In this document: in pieces, positions 16,451 to 25,200 of the stretch | How positions within the stretch are numbered: the stretch's first letter is position 1 | How the letters are laid out: each line of letters starts with the position of its first letter | From: Pseudomonas triclosanedens | GTDB lineage: Bacteria; Pseudomonadota; Gammaproteobacteria; Pseudomonadales; Pseudomonadaceae | DNA: 64,000 bases | Assembly: GCF_026686735.1 (NCBI RefSeq) | Contig: NZ_CP113432.1 | Location: 5,445,001 to 5,509,000, forward strand | Reading direction: 5' to 3' | Program-made: the position numbers and the translations under genes | Notes under the pieces: model-generated | What the model saw: only the letters and a program-made list of their open reading frames with translations | Database searches by the model: none | What the model was told of the DNA's origin: nothing

Positions 16451-16501
16451 ACCCTCTCATCTGCTGAAGCAGTTCACCGGTCGCCACCATTGGCGACATG
16501 G
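16446..16501 (+). promoter_or_regulatory. Candidate late regulatory region upstream of protease gene
   Basis: GTTGAACCCTCTCA at 16446-16459 matches 13 of 14 bases of the element at 8248-8261 and starts 52 bases before the protease ATG (51 bases in the other copy). CCAT-N7-ATGG at 16487-16501 is shared too, here including the start codon. The gap matches the place of the Mu PI promoter. The role is inferred from duplication and position. Confidence 0.42.
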
Positions 16502-17604
16502 AAAAGAACCCACTGCTCGTTGCCATCGCTGCCTGCGCCTTCCAGCTCCCGAAGTTGGAAGACGGCAGCACCTGGATTCAAATCACGCCGGCTGGTGAGT
16601 TCCTGCCTATGGATGGGCGCCCAATGGACGTACCGGCCTGGCGCATCGACGCCGCCAGCGCCGCCGCCGTAATCCAGCGCGCCAAGGCTCGTCGGACACC
16701 TCAAGTCCTGGACTACGAACACCAGACCCTGAAGAAAGAGGAAAACGGCCAGCCCGCACCGGCTGCCGGCCGCTTCTATGACTTCGAATGGCGCGAGGGT
16801 TCCGGCCTCTGGGGCCGCGTCGAGTACACCGAGCGCGCCGCCAAGCTGATCGAGGACGGTGAGTACATGTACTTCAGCCCCGTCTTCAGCTACGCCCCGG
16901 ACGGCACTGTCCTGTCCTTCCTCATGGGCGCCCTGACCAATGACCCCGCCGTTGATGGCCTGGAACCGCTCGCGCGCCGAGCGGCGGCCACCTTTGGCCT
17001 TTACCCACCCAAAGAGGAACCCTCCGTGGATGAACTCCTGAAAGCCATCATCCTGGCGCTGTCGCTGAAGGAAGGCACGACCGAGGCCGAGGCCATCGCT
17101 GCCCTGACCGCGCTGAAGCCCGCCCTGGACAGCCAGGCCGCGAACCTGACCAAGCTGCGCGAGACCCTGGGCCTGGACAAGGACGCGAGCGTCGAGCAGA
17201 TCGCCGTCGCCACCGCCCAGCTGAAAACCACCGGCACCGGCAACCCGGACCCGGCCAAGTGGGTGCCCGTCGCTGCTGTCGGCCAGCTCCAGGAGCAGGT
17301 CGCCGCATTGACCTCCCGCCTCAACGGCGGCGAGCTGGACGGCCTGATCAATACCGCCATCCAGGAAGGTCGCCTCATTCCGTCGATGGAGACCTGGGCG
17401 CGCGAGTACGGCGCCAAGGACATGGCCGGCCTGAAGTCCTACCTGGCCCAGGCGAAACCCATCGCTGCGCTGACCCGTCAGCAGACCGACGACCGCGACA
17501 GCGTGCCCGCCTCGGTGGAGCAGCTGGACGAGGCCGCCCTGGCGGTTTGCGCGGCTATGCACCTCAAGCCCGAAGACTACCTCGCCACCCTGAAAGCTAA
17601 ATAG
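16498..17604 (+). CDS. Mu-like prophage protease I
   Basis: 368 aa prohead protease fused to scaffold sequence. The protease part, residues 1-165, shows the family blocks VLDYEHQTLKKEENG with the likely catalytic His, EYMYFSPVFSYAPDGTV with the likely Ser, and GALTNDPAVDGLEPL. The remaining part is helical and acidic like a scaffold. In Mu the scaffold Z is also made separately from an in-frame start inside I; a candidate start is noted at 17026. Confidence 0.9.
   Translation: MEKNPLLVAIAACAFQLPKLEDGSTWIQITPAGEFLPMDGRPMDVPAWRIDAASAAAVIQRAKARRTPQVLDYEHQTLKKEENGQPAPAAGRFYDFEWREGSGLWGRVEYTERAAKLIEDGEYMYFSPVFSYAPDGTVLSFLMGALTNDPAVDGLEPLARRAAATFGLYPPKEEPSVDELLKAIILALSLKEGTTEAEAIAALTALKPALDSQAANLTKLRETLGLDKDASVEQIAVATAQLKTTGTGNPDPAKWVPVAAVGQLQEQVAALTSRLNGGELDGLINTAIQEGRLIPSMETWAREYGAKDMAGLKSYLAQAKPIAALTRQQTDDRDSVPASVEQLDEAALAVCAAMHLKPEDYLATLKAK
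17026..17604 (+). CDS. Putative internal in-frame scaffold protein (Mu Z-like)
   Basis: Within the protease gene a GTG at 17026 is preceded by AAAGAGGAA at about seven bases, a good ribosome site. Translation from it would give a 192-aa helical scaffold (opening VDELLKAIILALSLKEGTTE), as gene Z does within gene I in Mu. The start is inferred from the ribosome site and family precedent. Confidence 0.45.
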   Translation: MDELLKAIILALSLKEGTTEAEAIAALTALKPALDSQAANLTKLRETLGLDKDASVEQIAVATAQLKTTGTGNPDPAKWVPVAAVGQLQEQVAALTSRLNGGELDGLINTAIQEGRLIPSMETWAREYGAKDMAGLKSYLAQAKPIAALTRQQTDDRDSVPASVEQLDEAALAVCAAMHLKPEDYLATLKAK

Positions 17605-17615
17605 AAGGAGGCGCC

Positions 17616-18014
17616 ATGACCGCCCTGACCACTGACCGCAACACCCCGCTGCAGGACGCCGAAGTCATCGGCGTGCCGGTGGCGGCCAACGTCCAGGTCT
17701 TCGCTGGCTCCATCGTGGTGGCGAACGCCAGCGGCTATGCCGTGGGCGGCAGCACTGCGACCAGCCTGACCTACCTCGGCCGCGCCGAGGAATACGTAGA
17801 CAACCGCAACGGCGCTGCCGGGGCCAAGGTCGTCCGCGTGCGCCGCCTGAACGCCTTCAAGTGGGCGAACGACGGTTCCATCACCCAGGCCAACCTCATG
17901 AAACCCGCCTACATCGTGGACGACCAGACCGTCGCCGCCACGGATGGCACCTCCACCCGCTCCCAGGCCGGCACCATCGTTGGTGTCGAGTCCGACGGCG
18001 TCTGGGTGGAATAA
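17616..18014 (+). CDS. Head decoration-like protein
   Basis: 132 aa, between protease and major head protein, the place of Mu gp33-type proteins. It begins with a short tail (LTTDRNTPLQDAEVIGVPVA) and continues as a beta-rich domain (AGSIVVANASGYAVGG), the pattern of phage head decoration or trimer proteins. AAGGAGG lies just before the ATG, a strong ribosome site fitting high expression. Confidence 0.72.
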   Translation: MTALTTDRNTPLQDAEVIGVPVAANVQVFAGSIVVANASGYAVGGSTATSLTYLGRAEEYVDNRNGAAGAKVVRVRRLNAFKWANDGSITQANLMKPAYIVDDQTVAATDGTSTRSQAGTIVGVESDGVWVE

Positions 18015-18041
18015 CCGGCTCACCAACGGAGAACCGAGCAC

Positions 18042-18950
18042 ATGCTGATCAATAAGCAGAGTCTCAGCGCGGCCTTCATCGCGATCAAGACGATCTTCAA
18101 CAACGCATTCGCGGCGGCCCCTGCCACCTGGCAGAAGATCGCTATGGAGGTGCCGAGCACCAGCGGCAGCAACGATTACAAGTGGCTGAGTGCTTTCCCG
18201 AAAATGCGCCGCTGGATCGGTGCAAAGGTGGTCAAGAACCTCAAGGGCTACAAGTACGTCGTCGAAAACGAGGACTTCGAAGCCACGGTCGAGGTGGACC
18301 GCAACGACATCGAGGACGACAACCTCGGCATCTATGCGCCGCAGGCGCAGATGGCGGGATACTCGGCTGCCCAACTACCCGATGAACTGGTGTACGAAGC
18401 GGTCAACGGCGCCTTCAGCAAATTGTGCTTCGACGGCCAGTACTTCATCGACACCGATCACCCGGTGGGCGACGCCTTGGTGAGCAACAAGGGCACCGCC
18501 GCGCTCTCCAATGCCAGCCAGGCCGCCGCCAAGGGCAGCTATGGCGCGGCACGCACCGCCATGAAGAAGTTCAAGGACGATGAGGGCCGCTCCCTCAACG
18601 TCACCCCGAACATTCTTCTGGTAGGCCCGGCGCTGGAAGACGTGGCGAAGATGCTGCTGACCAACCCGAAACTGGCGGACAACACGCCCAACCCCTACGT
18701 CGGCACCGCCGAACTGGTGGTGGATGCGCGTATCGAGTCGGATACCGCCTGGTTCCTGCTGGACACCACCAAGCCCATCAAGCCATTCCTCTACCAACCC
18801 CGGAAAAAGCCGGTGTTCGTCTCCCAGGTCAACCTGGATTCGGACGACGTGTTCAACCTGAAAAAGCTCAAGTTCGGCGCCGAAGCTCGTGCTGCTGCCG
18901 GTTACGGCTTCTGGCAGCTGGCCTACGGTTCCACCGGGACCGGCGCGTAA
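18042..18950 (+). CDS. Major head protein (Mu gpT family)
   Basis: 302 aa, main capsid protein of the Mu T family. Recognised by the opening (INKQSLSAAFIAIKTIFNNA), the central blocks (DYKWLSAFPKMRRWIGAKVV and EVDRNDIEDDNLGIYAP), the CFDGQYFIDTDHPVG region, and the C-terminal GAEARAAAGYGFWQLAYGS. It lies directly downstream of protease and decoration genes as expected. Confidence 0.94.
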   Translation: MLINKQSLSAAFIAIKTIFNNAFAAAPATWQKIAMEVPSTSGSNDYKWLSAFPKMRRWIGAKVVKNLKGYKYVVENEDFEATVEVDRNDIEDDNLGIYAPQAQMAGYSAAQLPDELVYEAVNGAFSKLCFDGQYFIDTDHPVGDALVSNKGTAALSNASQAAAKGSYGAARTAMKKFKDDEGRSLNVTPNILLVGPALEDVAKMLLTNPKLADNTPNPYVGTAELVVDARIESDTAWFLLDTTKPIKPFLYQPRKKPVFVSQVNLDSDDVFNLKKLKFGAEARAAAGYGFWQLAYGSTGTGA

Positions 18951-18962
18951 AGGGGGCAGGAC

Positions 18963-19490
18963 ATGGCAGCTAAAAAAACACCCGGCAACCCGAAGGCCCG
19001 CGCGGCTGGCAAATCCAGCCAGCAGGCGAAGGCCGTCCCGGCCAGTACCGGCACCCAGGACGATCAGGTCAGCAAAGACGCCAAGGGCACCGCTGCCGGC
19101 CAGAACGACCAGGGTGGCCAAGGCTCCGAGGCGAGGCCGTCTTTCCAGATCGTCATGGCCGGCCAGGGCGATGACACCGCGCGCGCCGTCGTAGATGCCC
19201 TCACCAGTTCGGGGGGGCAGGTCACACAGCCCGACCTGGAAAGCCAGGATGACAAGGATTTGCCGTCGGCCATCGAAGGCATCTACGTCCGTAGTTTCCC
19301 ACCGACCTTCCGCCGTGCTGGCTTTGCCTTCACCAGTGAAGGCATGGGGATCGCCCTGAGCGCCATCACTGCCGAGCAGCTCAAGGCGATCCAGGACGAA
19401 CCCATGTTGAGCGTCGAGTTCTGCGACTTCCCGGTGGACGACACCAGCGTCGGCGCCGCCGAAGCTGGCGAGCAGACCGGCACCGAATAA
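18963..19490 (+). CDS. Mu gp35-like protein with HI1506-type domain
   Basis: 175 aa. An N-terminal low-complexity Lys/Ala/Gln region of about 65 residues (disordered) leads to a domain around residues 105-155 (FPPTFRRAGFAFTSEGMGIA, then TAEQLKAIQDEPMLSV) that resembles the HI1506/Mu gp35 small domain. The function is unknown. A run of seven A bases near the start (GCTAAAAAAACA) could cause slippage but has no sign of use. Confidence 0.75.
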   Translation: MAAKKTPGNPKARAAGKSSQQAKAVPASTGTQDDQVSKDAKGTAAGQNDQGGQGSEARPSFQIVMAGQGDDTARAVVDALTSSGGQVTQPDLESQDDKDLPSAIEGIYVRSFPPTFRRAGFAFTSEGMGIALSAITAEQLKAIQDEPMLSVEFCDFPVDDTSVGAAEAGEQTGTE

Positions 19491-19552
19491 CCACCCGCCG
19501 CAGCAGAGGGACCGCCCCCGGCCAAGGATGGCCACCTATTCAGGAGACCGAC

Positions 19553-19729
19553 ATGCGTGACCACGAATTGGCCATCAGTCAGTTGGCCATCGCCGCGCAG
19601 ATCGCCGAGCACAACGCGCCGATCAATGTATCCGAGGGCGACCTTGTCCAGGCCGGCCTGGAGTACCAGGTCGCCGCCGATTGCCGCGCTGCCATTGAAG
19701 TCCTGGAGCACCAGGAGCCGCAACAGTGA
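19553..19729 (+). CDS. 58-aa phage protein
   Basis: The ATG at 19553 has CAGGAG at a good distance, and the stop overlaps the GTG start of the next gene (GTGA). The product begins MRDHELAISQLAIAAQIAEH and ends EVLEHQEPQQ; helical and acidic. Precise fit between two genes and a good ribosome site support it. Function unknown; it may be a small head-tail or chaperone protein. Confidence 0.65.
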   Translation: MRDHELAISQLAIAAQIAEHNAPINVSEGDLVQAGLEYQVAADCRAAIEVLEHQEPQQ

Positions 19730-20142
19730 GCTACTGCACCCAGGCCGACCTGGTCGAGCAATACGGCGAAGCGGTCATCCGCCAGCTGAGCGACCGCGTC
19801 AATAAACCCGCAACAGCCATCGATCCGGCTGTCGTGGACCAGGCCATCGCTGATGCGGACGCGGAGATCGATCTGCACCTGCACGCTCGCTATCAGTTGC
19901 CGCTGGCCGAGGTGCCGACGGTGCTGAAGCGGGTGGCCTGCGTGCTGGCCTACGCGAACCTGCACACCCAGGTCCAGGAGGATCACCCCGCGCTCCAGGA
20001 CGCCGAGCGCAAGCGCAAGCTCCTGGGCGGAATTTCCACCGGGAAGCTGAGCCTGGCGCTGTCCAGCGCTGGTACGCCAGCGCCCATCGCCAACACCGTG
20101 CAGATCAGCCAGGGCCGCAACGACTGGGGGAATACGTGGTGA
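19726..20142 (+). CDS. DUF1320 head-tail connector protein (Mu gp36-like)
   Basis: 138 aa. The opening SYCTQADLVEQYGEAVIRQL is the classic start of the DUF1320/gp36 family of Mu-like phages, followed by DADAEIDLHLHARYQLPLAE and VACVLAYANLH. It probably forms part of the head-tail interface. The GTG start at 19726 overlaps the preceding stop. Confidence 0.88.
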   Translation: MSYCTQADLVEQYGEAVIRQLSDRVNKPATAIDPAVVDQAIADADAEIDLHLHARYQLPLAEVPTVLKRVACVLAYANLHTQVQEDHPALQDAERKRKLLGGISTGKLSLALSSAGTPAPIANTVQISQGRNDWGNTW

Positions 20143-20612
20143 GCGATCCCTTCGACTACCTGTTCCTGGAGCCGCTCCTGGTCGAGCGGATTCGGGCGGA
20201 GGTGCCGGGCCTGGCCAGCGTCGACGGGCTGCCCGATCTCGCAACCCTGGACGATCAGAGGCAGGCCACGCCGTGCGTCTACGTGATCTACCTGGGCGAC
20301 CAGATCGACACCGGGGCGAGTGCCCAGGGCGGCAGCCGGGCAGTCCAGTTCGTGGTCCAGCACTGGGCGGCCGTGCTGACGGTGTACTACGCCGATGCCC
20401 AGGGTGATGGCCAGGGCGCCAGGCGTCTTGCCGGCCCGCTGCTCGGCCGACTGCTGAAGGCGCTGACCGGATGGGTTCCGGCCCTGGACGTGGCAGCGCT
20501 GGCTCGTAGCTCTCAGGTCGCCCAGGTTGGCTATGCCAACGGCTACTTCTATTTCCCCCTGGTGTTCACCGCCAGGTTTGTCTACCCGAGGAGCAAAGCA
20601 TGGAAACCGTGA
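20139..20612 (+). CDS. Mu gp37-like tail terminator/joining protein
   Basis: 157 aa starting at a GTG (20139) in a GTGA overlap; another GTG three bases earlier is possible. The layout (FDYLFLEPLLVERIRAEVPG, then PCVYVIYLG and VQHWAAVLTVYYA) matches small tail-terminator-like proteins found after DUF1320 in Mu-like phages. It presumably caps the tail tube or joins it to the head. Confidence 0.75.
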   Translation: MSDPFDYLFLEPLLVERIRAEVPGLASVDGLPDLATLDDQRQATPCVYVIYLGDQIDTGASAQGGSRAVQFVVQHWAAVLTVYYADAQGDGQGARRLAGPLLGRLLKALTGWVPALDVAALARSSQVAQVGYANGYFYFPLVFTARFVYPRSKAWKP

Positions 20613-20791
20613 AAGTCACCATCACAGCAGAAACCCCCAATCACACCCACGCCGGCAAGCCGGTGGCCAAAGGCGACGAGATCGAGGTCAGCGCCGCAGA
20701 AGCTGCGTTCCTGCTGCGCCGCAAGCTGATCGACAAGATCCCCGGTCAAGCCAAGGCTGCCAAGCCGGGTTCTGAAACCAGCGACAAATAA
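20600..20791 (+). CDS. Small phage protein (Mu gp38-like)
   Basis: 63 aa. The pattern VTITAETPNHTHAGKPVAKG, then EIEVSAAEAAFLLRRKLIDK, matches short proteins at this place in Mu-like phages whose function is unknown. It overlaps the previous gene by 13 bases and is followed by the tail tube gene. Confidence 0.7.
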   Translation: METVKVTITAETPNHTHAGKPVAKGDEIEVSAAEAAFLLRRKLIDKIPGQAKAAKPGSETSDK

Positions 20792-20823
20792 CGCGCCATA
20801 ACTGATTCCTACGGAGGCCACAC

Positions 20824-21594
20824 ATGGCACAGGAAACTTACTTCTACGGGCAGGGCCAGGTCGACGCCGCCCCCATCGTCAACGGTGTGGTCGGCAAATG
20901 GCGCTGGATTCAGGACGTCTCGGCAATGACCATCAAGATGGCGGTCGACAAGGTCGAGCACAAGGAATCGTATAGCGGCCAGAAGGCCCTGGTCAGAAGC
21001 TTTCCCATTGGTAAAACCGCCACCCTCAACATGACCTTGCACAGCATCAGCCCGGACAACCTGGCGCTGACCCTGTACGGCAAGGTGGTGACCAAGGCAG
21101 CCGGCACCGTGACAGCCGAAGCGCTGCCCACTGATCTGGTTGCCGGCGATGTGGTTGCCCTGGTCAATCCCGGCGTCAGCGATGTGGTCATCACCGACAG
21201 CGCCACTACCCCTGTCGTACTGGATGAGCAGTACTACACCGTCCTGGCCGATGGTGCCTATGGCGAGGTGAAGATTGTGGGCCTGCCGACGCCAGCACCC
21301 GCACAGCCTTTCAAGGCTGCGTATGGGTACGCCGCGACCAAACAGGTGGGTATGTTCACCGCGCCGCAACCAACTATTGCCCTGCGCTACAAGGGCATCA
21401 ACCTGGCCGAGGGTGGCGCGCCGGTCATCGTCGAACTGTTCAAAGTTGCCACCGATCCGCTCCAGGAGCTGGCACTGATCAGCGACGGTAACGCCGTGGC
21501 GGGCATGCAGATCAGCGGCGGCATCCTTCTGGACAGCAGCCGCCCGGCTTCGGGCGAAATGGGCCAGTTCGGCCGCATCATCCAGCTGGGGTAA
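20824..21594 (+). CDS. Major tail tube protein (siphophage type)
   Basis: 256 aa. The sequence (EHKESYSGQKALVRSFPIGK, then TATLNMTLHSIS) and position before the frameshifted chaperone gene fit the major tail protein of D3112/B3-like phages. No sheath gene is present nearby, so the tail is non-contractile. GGAGG precedes the ATG by six bases, as expected for a highly expressed structural gene. Confidence 0.82.
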   Translation: MAQETYFYGQGQVDAAPIVNGVVGKWRWIQDVSAMTIKMAVDKVEHKESYSGQKALVRSFPIGKTATLNMTLHSISPDNLALTLYGKVVTKAAGTVTAEALPTDLVAGDVVALVNPGVSDVVITDSATTPVVLDEQYYTVLADGAYGEVKIVGLPTPAPAQPFKAAYGYAATKQVGMFTAPQPTIALRYKGINLAEGGAPVIVELFKVATDPLQELALISDGNAVAGMQISGGILLDSSRPASGEMGQFGRIIQLG

Positions 21595-21597
21595 TCC

Positions 21598-22071
21598 ATG
21601 CAAAAGAGCCCCGAGGGTCAGGCCCCCGATAGCAGCCTGGAGGTGCTATTCCCCGACCGTCAATTGACGGTCGGGGGTGTCGACTTGACCGTGCGCGAGC
21701 TGACCTTCAGCGAGCAGCTGCGCCACAACCATTTGCTCGCGCCGATGGCGGACGCTCTGGCAGCCATTCCTCCTGAGCAGTTGGAAGGGCCGGATTCCAT
21801 CAACGTCATCTTTGACGCACTGGCGTTGTACGCCGATAGCCTGCGCGAGCTACTCGCCATCAGTTGTGGGCAGTCGGTGGCGTGGATTGATGCTCTGCCT
21901 CCCGGCGACGGTGAGGCGCTAATTCTGAGCTGGTGGATGGTGAACAGCAGTTTTTTCGTGCGCCGGCTCTGGAGGCCGCGCCTGCTGGCAATGGCGCGCG
22001 GCCAGAGCGAGCAAGCTGGGGGCGCGTCTTCGCCGACCTCATCCGCGCCGGGCACAGTCGCGAGTCTCTAG
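21598..22071 (+). CDS. Tail assembly chaperone, unshifted product
   Basis: 157 aa. It lies between the tail tube and tape measure genes, where tailed phages encode the G/GT chaperone pair. The family-like part (VDLTVRELTFSEQLRHNHLL) is followed at residues 118-120 by Ser-Phe-Phe encoded on the slippery heptamer T_TTT_TTC at 21951-21957. About 85% or more of ribosomes in related systems stay in frame; the rate here is unknown. Confidence 0.83.
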   Translation: MQKSPEGQAPDSSLEVLFPDRQLTVGGVDLTVRELTFSEQLRHNHLLAPMADALAAIPPEQLEGPDSINVIFDALALYADSLRELLAISCGQSVAWIDALPPGDGEALILSWWMVNSSFFVRRLWRPRLLAMARGQSEQAGGASSPTSSAPGTVASL

Positions 22072-22220
22072 GCGGCTACACCGGCCGGCAGTTGACCCTG
22101 TTCTGGAACGAAGCCCAGGCGGCGGAACGGCGACAGCAGGCACGCGACTTGTTGGCGACTAATTACGGCATGGCGGGTGGCAAGGCAGCCAGCGCCGAGC
22201 TGCAGAAGTTGGGATCCTGA
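21598..22220 (+). CDS. Tail assembly chaperone, -1 frameshift fusion product
   Basis: A -1 shift at T_TTT_TTC (21951-21957) joins the first 120 codons to the overlapping open frame that continues FFRAPALEAAPAGNGARPER to the stop at 22218-22220, giving about 207 aa. The second frame has no proper start codon context of its own (ATG at 21936 without ribosome site). The fusion would bind the tape measure during tail assembly, as GT does in lambda. The frame change itself is seen; its use is inferred. Confidence 0.75.
21951..21957 (+). other. Programmed -1 frameshift slippery site
   Basis: T TTT TTC with zero-frame codons TTT and TTC exactly fits X_XXY_YYZ. It lies in the overlap of the two tail chaperone frames, right before the tape measure gene, the place where such frameshifting is conserved among tailed phages. 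Confidence 0.75.
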
Positions 22221-25200
22221 TGGCAAACAATCAACAACTGACCCTCGCGCTGCGCATCCGGGCTGAGATGCGGGATGCCCAGAACGCGCTCCGTCGTCTG
22301 GAAGGCGAGGTCGACCAGTTGGGCGACAGCACCAGGACGACCGCGCGCGATGCCGACCAACTGACGGCGGCCACCCAGCGTATCGGTGGCGGAATGAACG
22401 CGCTGACGGCCTCTATTCGGGCGGCGGCCGTCGGGCTGACAGCCTTCTTTGGCGTTCGGGAGATCATTCAGGCTACCGACGCCTGGACCAACCTGCAGAA
22501 CAGGCTTCGCCTGATCACCTCGGACTCGGCCGCACTGGCGATAGCTACTGGCGACGTGTACCGCATTGCCCAGCTCACCAGCTCCGAACTCGACTCGACC
22601 GCCACCGTCTACCAGCGCTTCGGCCAGAACGCTGACCGCCTTGGTATCAGTCAAAAACAGGTGGCGTCGCTGACGGAAACCGTCGCCAAAGCCATCGCCA
22701 TTTCGGGAGTTAACGCCGCGAGCGCAGAGGCATCCCTAACTCAGTTTGGGCAGGCGATTGGTTCAGGCGTGCTGCGGGGCGATGAGTTCAACTCAGTTGC
22801 GGAGCAAACGCCAGCACTGATGAAGGCGATTGCGGATGGCCTGGGTGTCACAACCACAGAACTACGCAATATGGCGGCCGCTGGAGAGTTGACCGCTGAT
22901 GTCCTGGTGGACGCTCTGACCAGTGCGGCAGGCAGCGTTAATGACCAGTTTGCCACCCGCATCAAAACTGCATCCGCTGCCATCCAGGAGCTGGAAAACT
23001 CCTTCACCCGCCTTGTGGGTGAGTTCACCAACGGCCAAGGCGCGGGCGAGGCACTGGCCGGCGCTATCTCGGGTGTGGCCAGCGTCCTGGACGGTCTGAG
23101 CGACAACGCCGAGCTGCTGGGCACCGCGCTGGACGCCGTCATGGTGACGGCGGCCGGCCGCGCCGTGGCGGCCATCACCGATCTGACCTCCAAAAAATTG
23201 AGCGATGCCGCCGCCAGCAAGGCCGCTGCCGTCGCCGCCGCACAGAAGGCCACGGCCGACGAAGGCGTGGCCGTCGCCGCTCAGCGTGCTGCGGCTCTGG
23301 AACTCCAGCGTGCCAAGGCCGCCGTTGCCTCGGCCGAGTCCGAGGTGGCAGCCAGCCGCGCCCGACAGGCCGCAGCCCTGCAGAACCTTCGGGACGTGCA
23401 GGCCGCCCTGGTCGCTGAGCGCGGCCTGGAACAGGCCCGCCTGCAGGCGCAGATCACCGACGTGGGCCGGCAGCAGTCCATTGCTCGCCTGGCCGAGCTG
23501 CGCCTGGCGGAAGCCGCGATTATCAAGCAAGTCCAGGCTGCGGAAGCAGCCCTCGCGTCCACTACCGTGGCATCGTCTGCTGCCGCCACCGCTGCCTATC
23601 AGCGCCGCACTGCCGCCGTCGCGGCCGCAGCTACGACCCAGCAGGCCCTCACCGTGGCCACGAACAATGCCAACGTGGCGTCCGCAGCGGCGGCGACCGC
23701 CTCCAGCCTGCTGGCTCGGGGGCTGGGCACCGTGACTGCGGTAGGTGGTCGACTGCTCGCGTTCCTGGGCGGCCCCATTGGCGTCATTTCGATGATTGCC
23801 ATTGCCGCCACTGCTTTCATTGATTTCGGAGGTGACGCCGAGGCCGGTATGGATCGCGCCGCCAACGCTACCGAGACGGCCAGCGTCCGCATCCGCAACG
23901 CCACCCGCAACATCATCCAGTCCCTGAACCTGGGCGACCTCAAGACTGCCAACTATGACCAGATCGGCCAGAGCATCGAGCAGATCAAGCGCCAACTGGC
24001 CGAGGCCGAGCAGGTGCAGCAGCGGGCAGAGGCCCTTCAGGACAGCGACGTGCCTGCCGTGCCGGGAATGGACCTGCCGAGCCTGGACGAGGCAAACGAG
24101 AAAGTGCAGGCGCTGACCGGCGCCCTGCGGCAACTGGAAGCTCAGCAGGGTAGCGACCGCTTCAAGAACGTCCGCGAAGGCAACAAGTACCTGGAGAATC
24201 TGGAGCGCCAGAACGAGCGACTCCAGAACCTGAGCGCCACTGAAGAGGCCATGAACTACCTCCGCAAGGAAGGTATCGACGCCACGTCGGCGCTGGGCAA
24301 GAGGATCCTGGAGCAGGCCAGTGCAAACCAGAAGTTGGACGCAGCGAACAAGGCCGAAGCCGAGTCCAAGCGCGAAGCGGAAGCCGCAGCACGCAAGGGC
24401 CTCCAGACTTCCGAACAGCTGCGCAAGAGCCAGGAAAGCTACGTCGACCAGTTGGAGAAGCAGGCGGCGATCCTTGGTCTGAACAGCGCCGAGGTGCGCG
24501 CCTACGAGTTGGCGGAAAAAGGGTTGACCGGCGCGCTCAAGGCCAGGGCAGACGCCGCGCTCGCAGCCATCGACGCCGATGAGAAGAAGCGCCAGGCCGA
24601 GACCAACGCTCGCACCAATGCCGACCTGGAAGCCGAGTTCCTGCATGCGAGCGGTCGCAACGTCGATGCCGGCTTGCTGGAGATTAGGGCGAAATTTGAC
24701 GCGATGCGCCAGGACTTCGAGAAGTCCGGCAATGACGCCGGCCTGGCCTGGATCGACAAGCTGGTACCGGTGGCAGAGGCGAAGGTCCGTCTCGATGACG
24801 TGAAGCAGCGCATGGACGATCTGCTGGCCGAGCAGCAGCGTACTGAAGCCTCGGTGAACGTGCAGCAGGACTCCGGCGTCATCAACGAAATGGACGCCCG
24901 CCAGCGCATCCTGGATATCCATCGGGCGACCTTTGAGAAGCTCCAGCAGATTCGCCCGGTCCTGAAGCAAATGGCCCGTCAACCTGGTGAGGTTGGTCGT
25001 GCAGCTGCTCAGGCACTGGCCGAACTGGACGGTGAAGCACAGCGCCTGCAGGCCACTACCACCCTGCTACAAACCACCCTCCGCGACGGGCTGACGACGG
25101 GCTTTACTGATGCCCTGAAGGGCCTGGCCAAGGGCACGATGGATCTGCGCGACGCCATTGGGGCATTGGCCGAGGGCGTGGCCAATGCCCTTGTGGACAT

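Noticed and set aside
18963..18985. A7 run near the start of the gp35-like gene as a frameshift site
   Set aside because: Neither alternative frame leads to a sensible product; the in-frame protein matches its family.
22862..24982. 706-aa open frame on the minus strand
   Set aside because: It is antisense to the tape measure gene, lacks a family pattern, and long antisense frames are expected in such GC-rich, codon-biased sequence.
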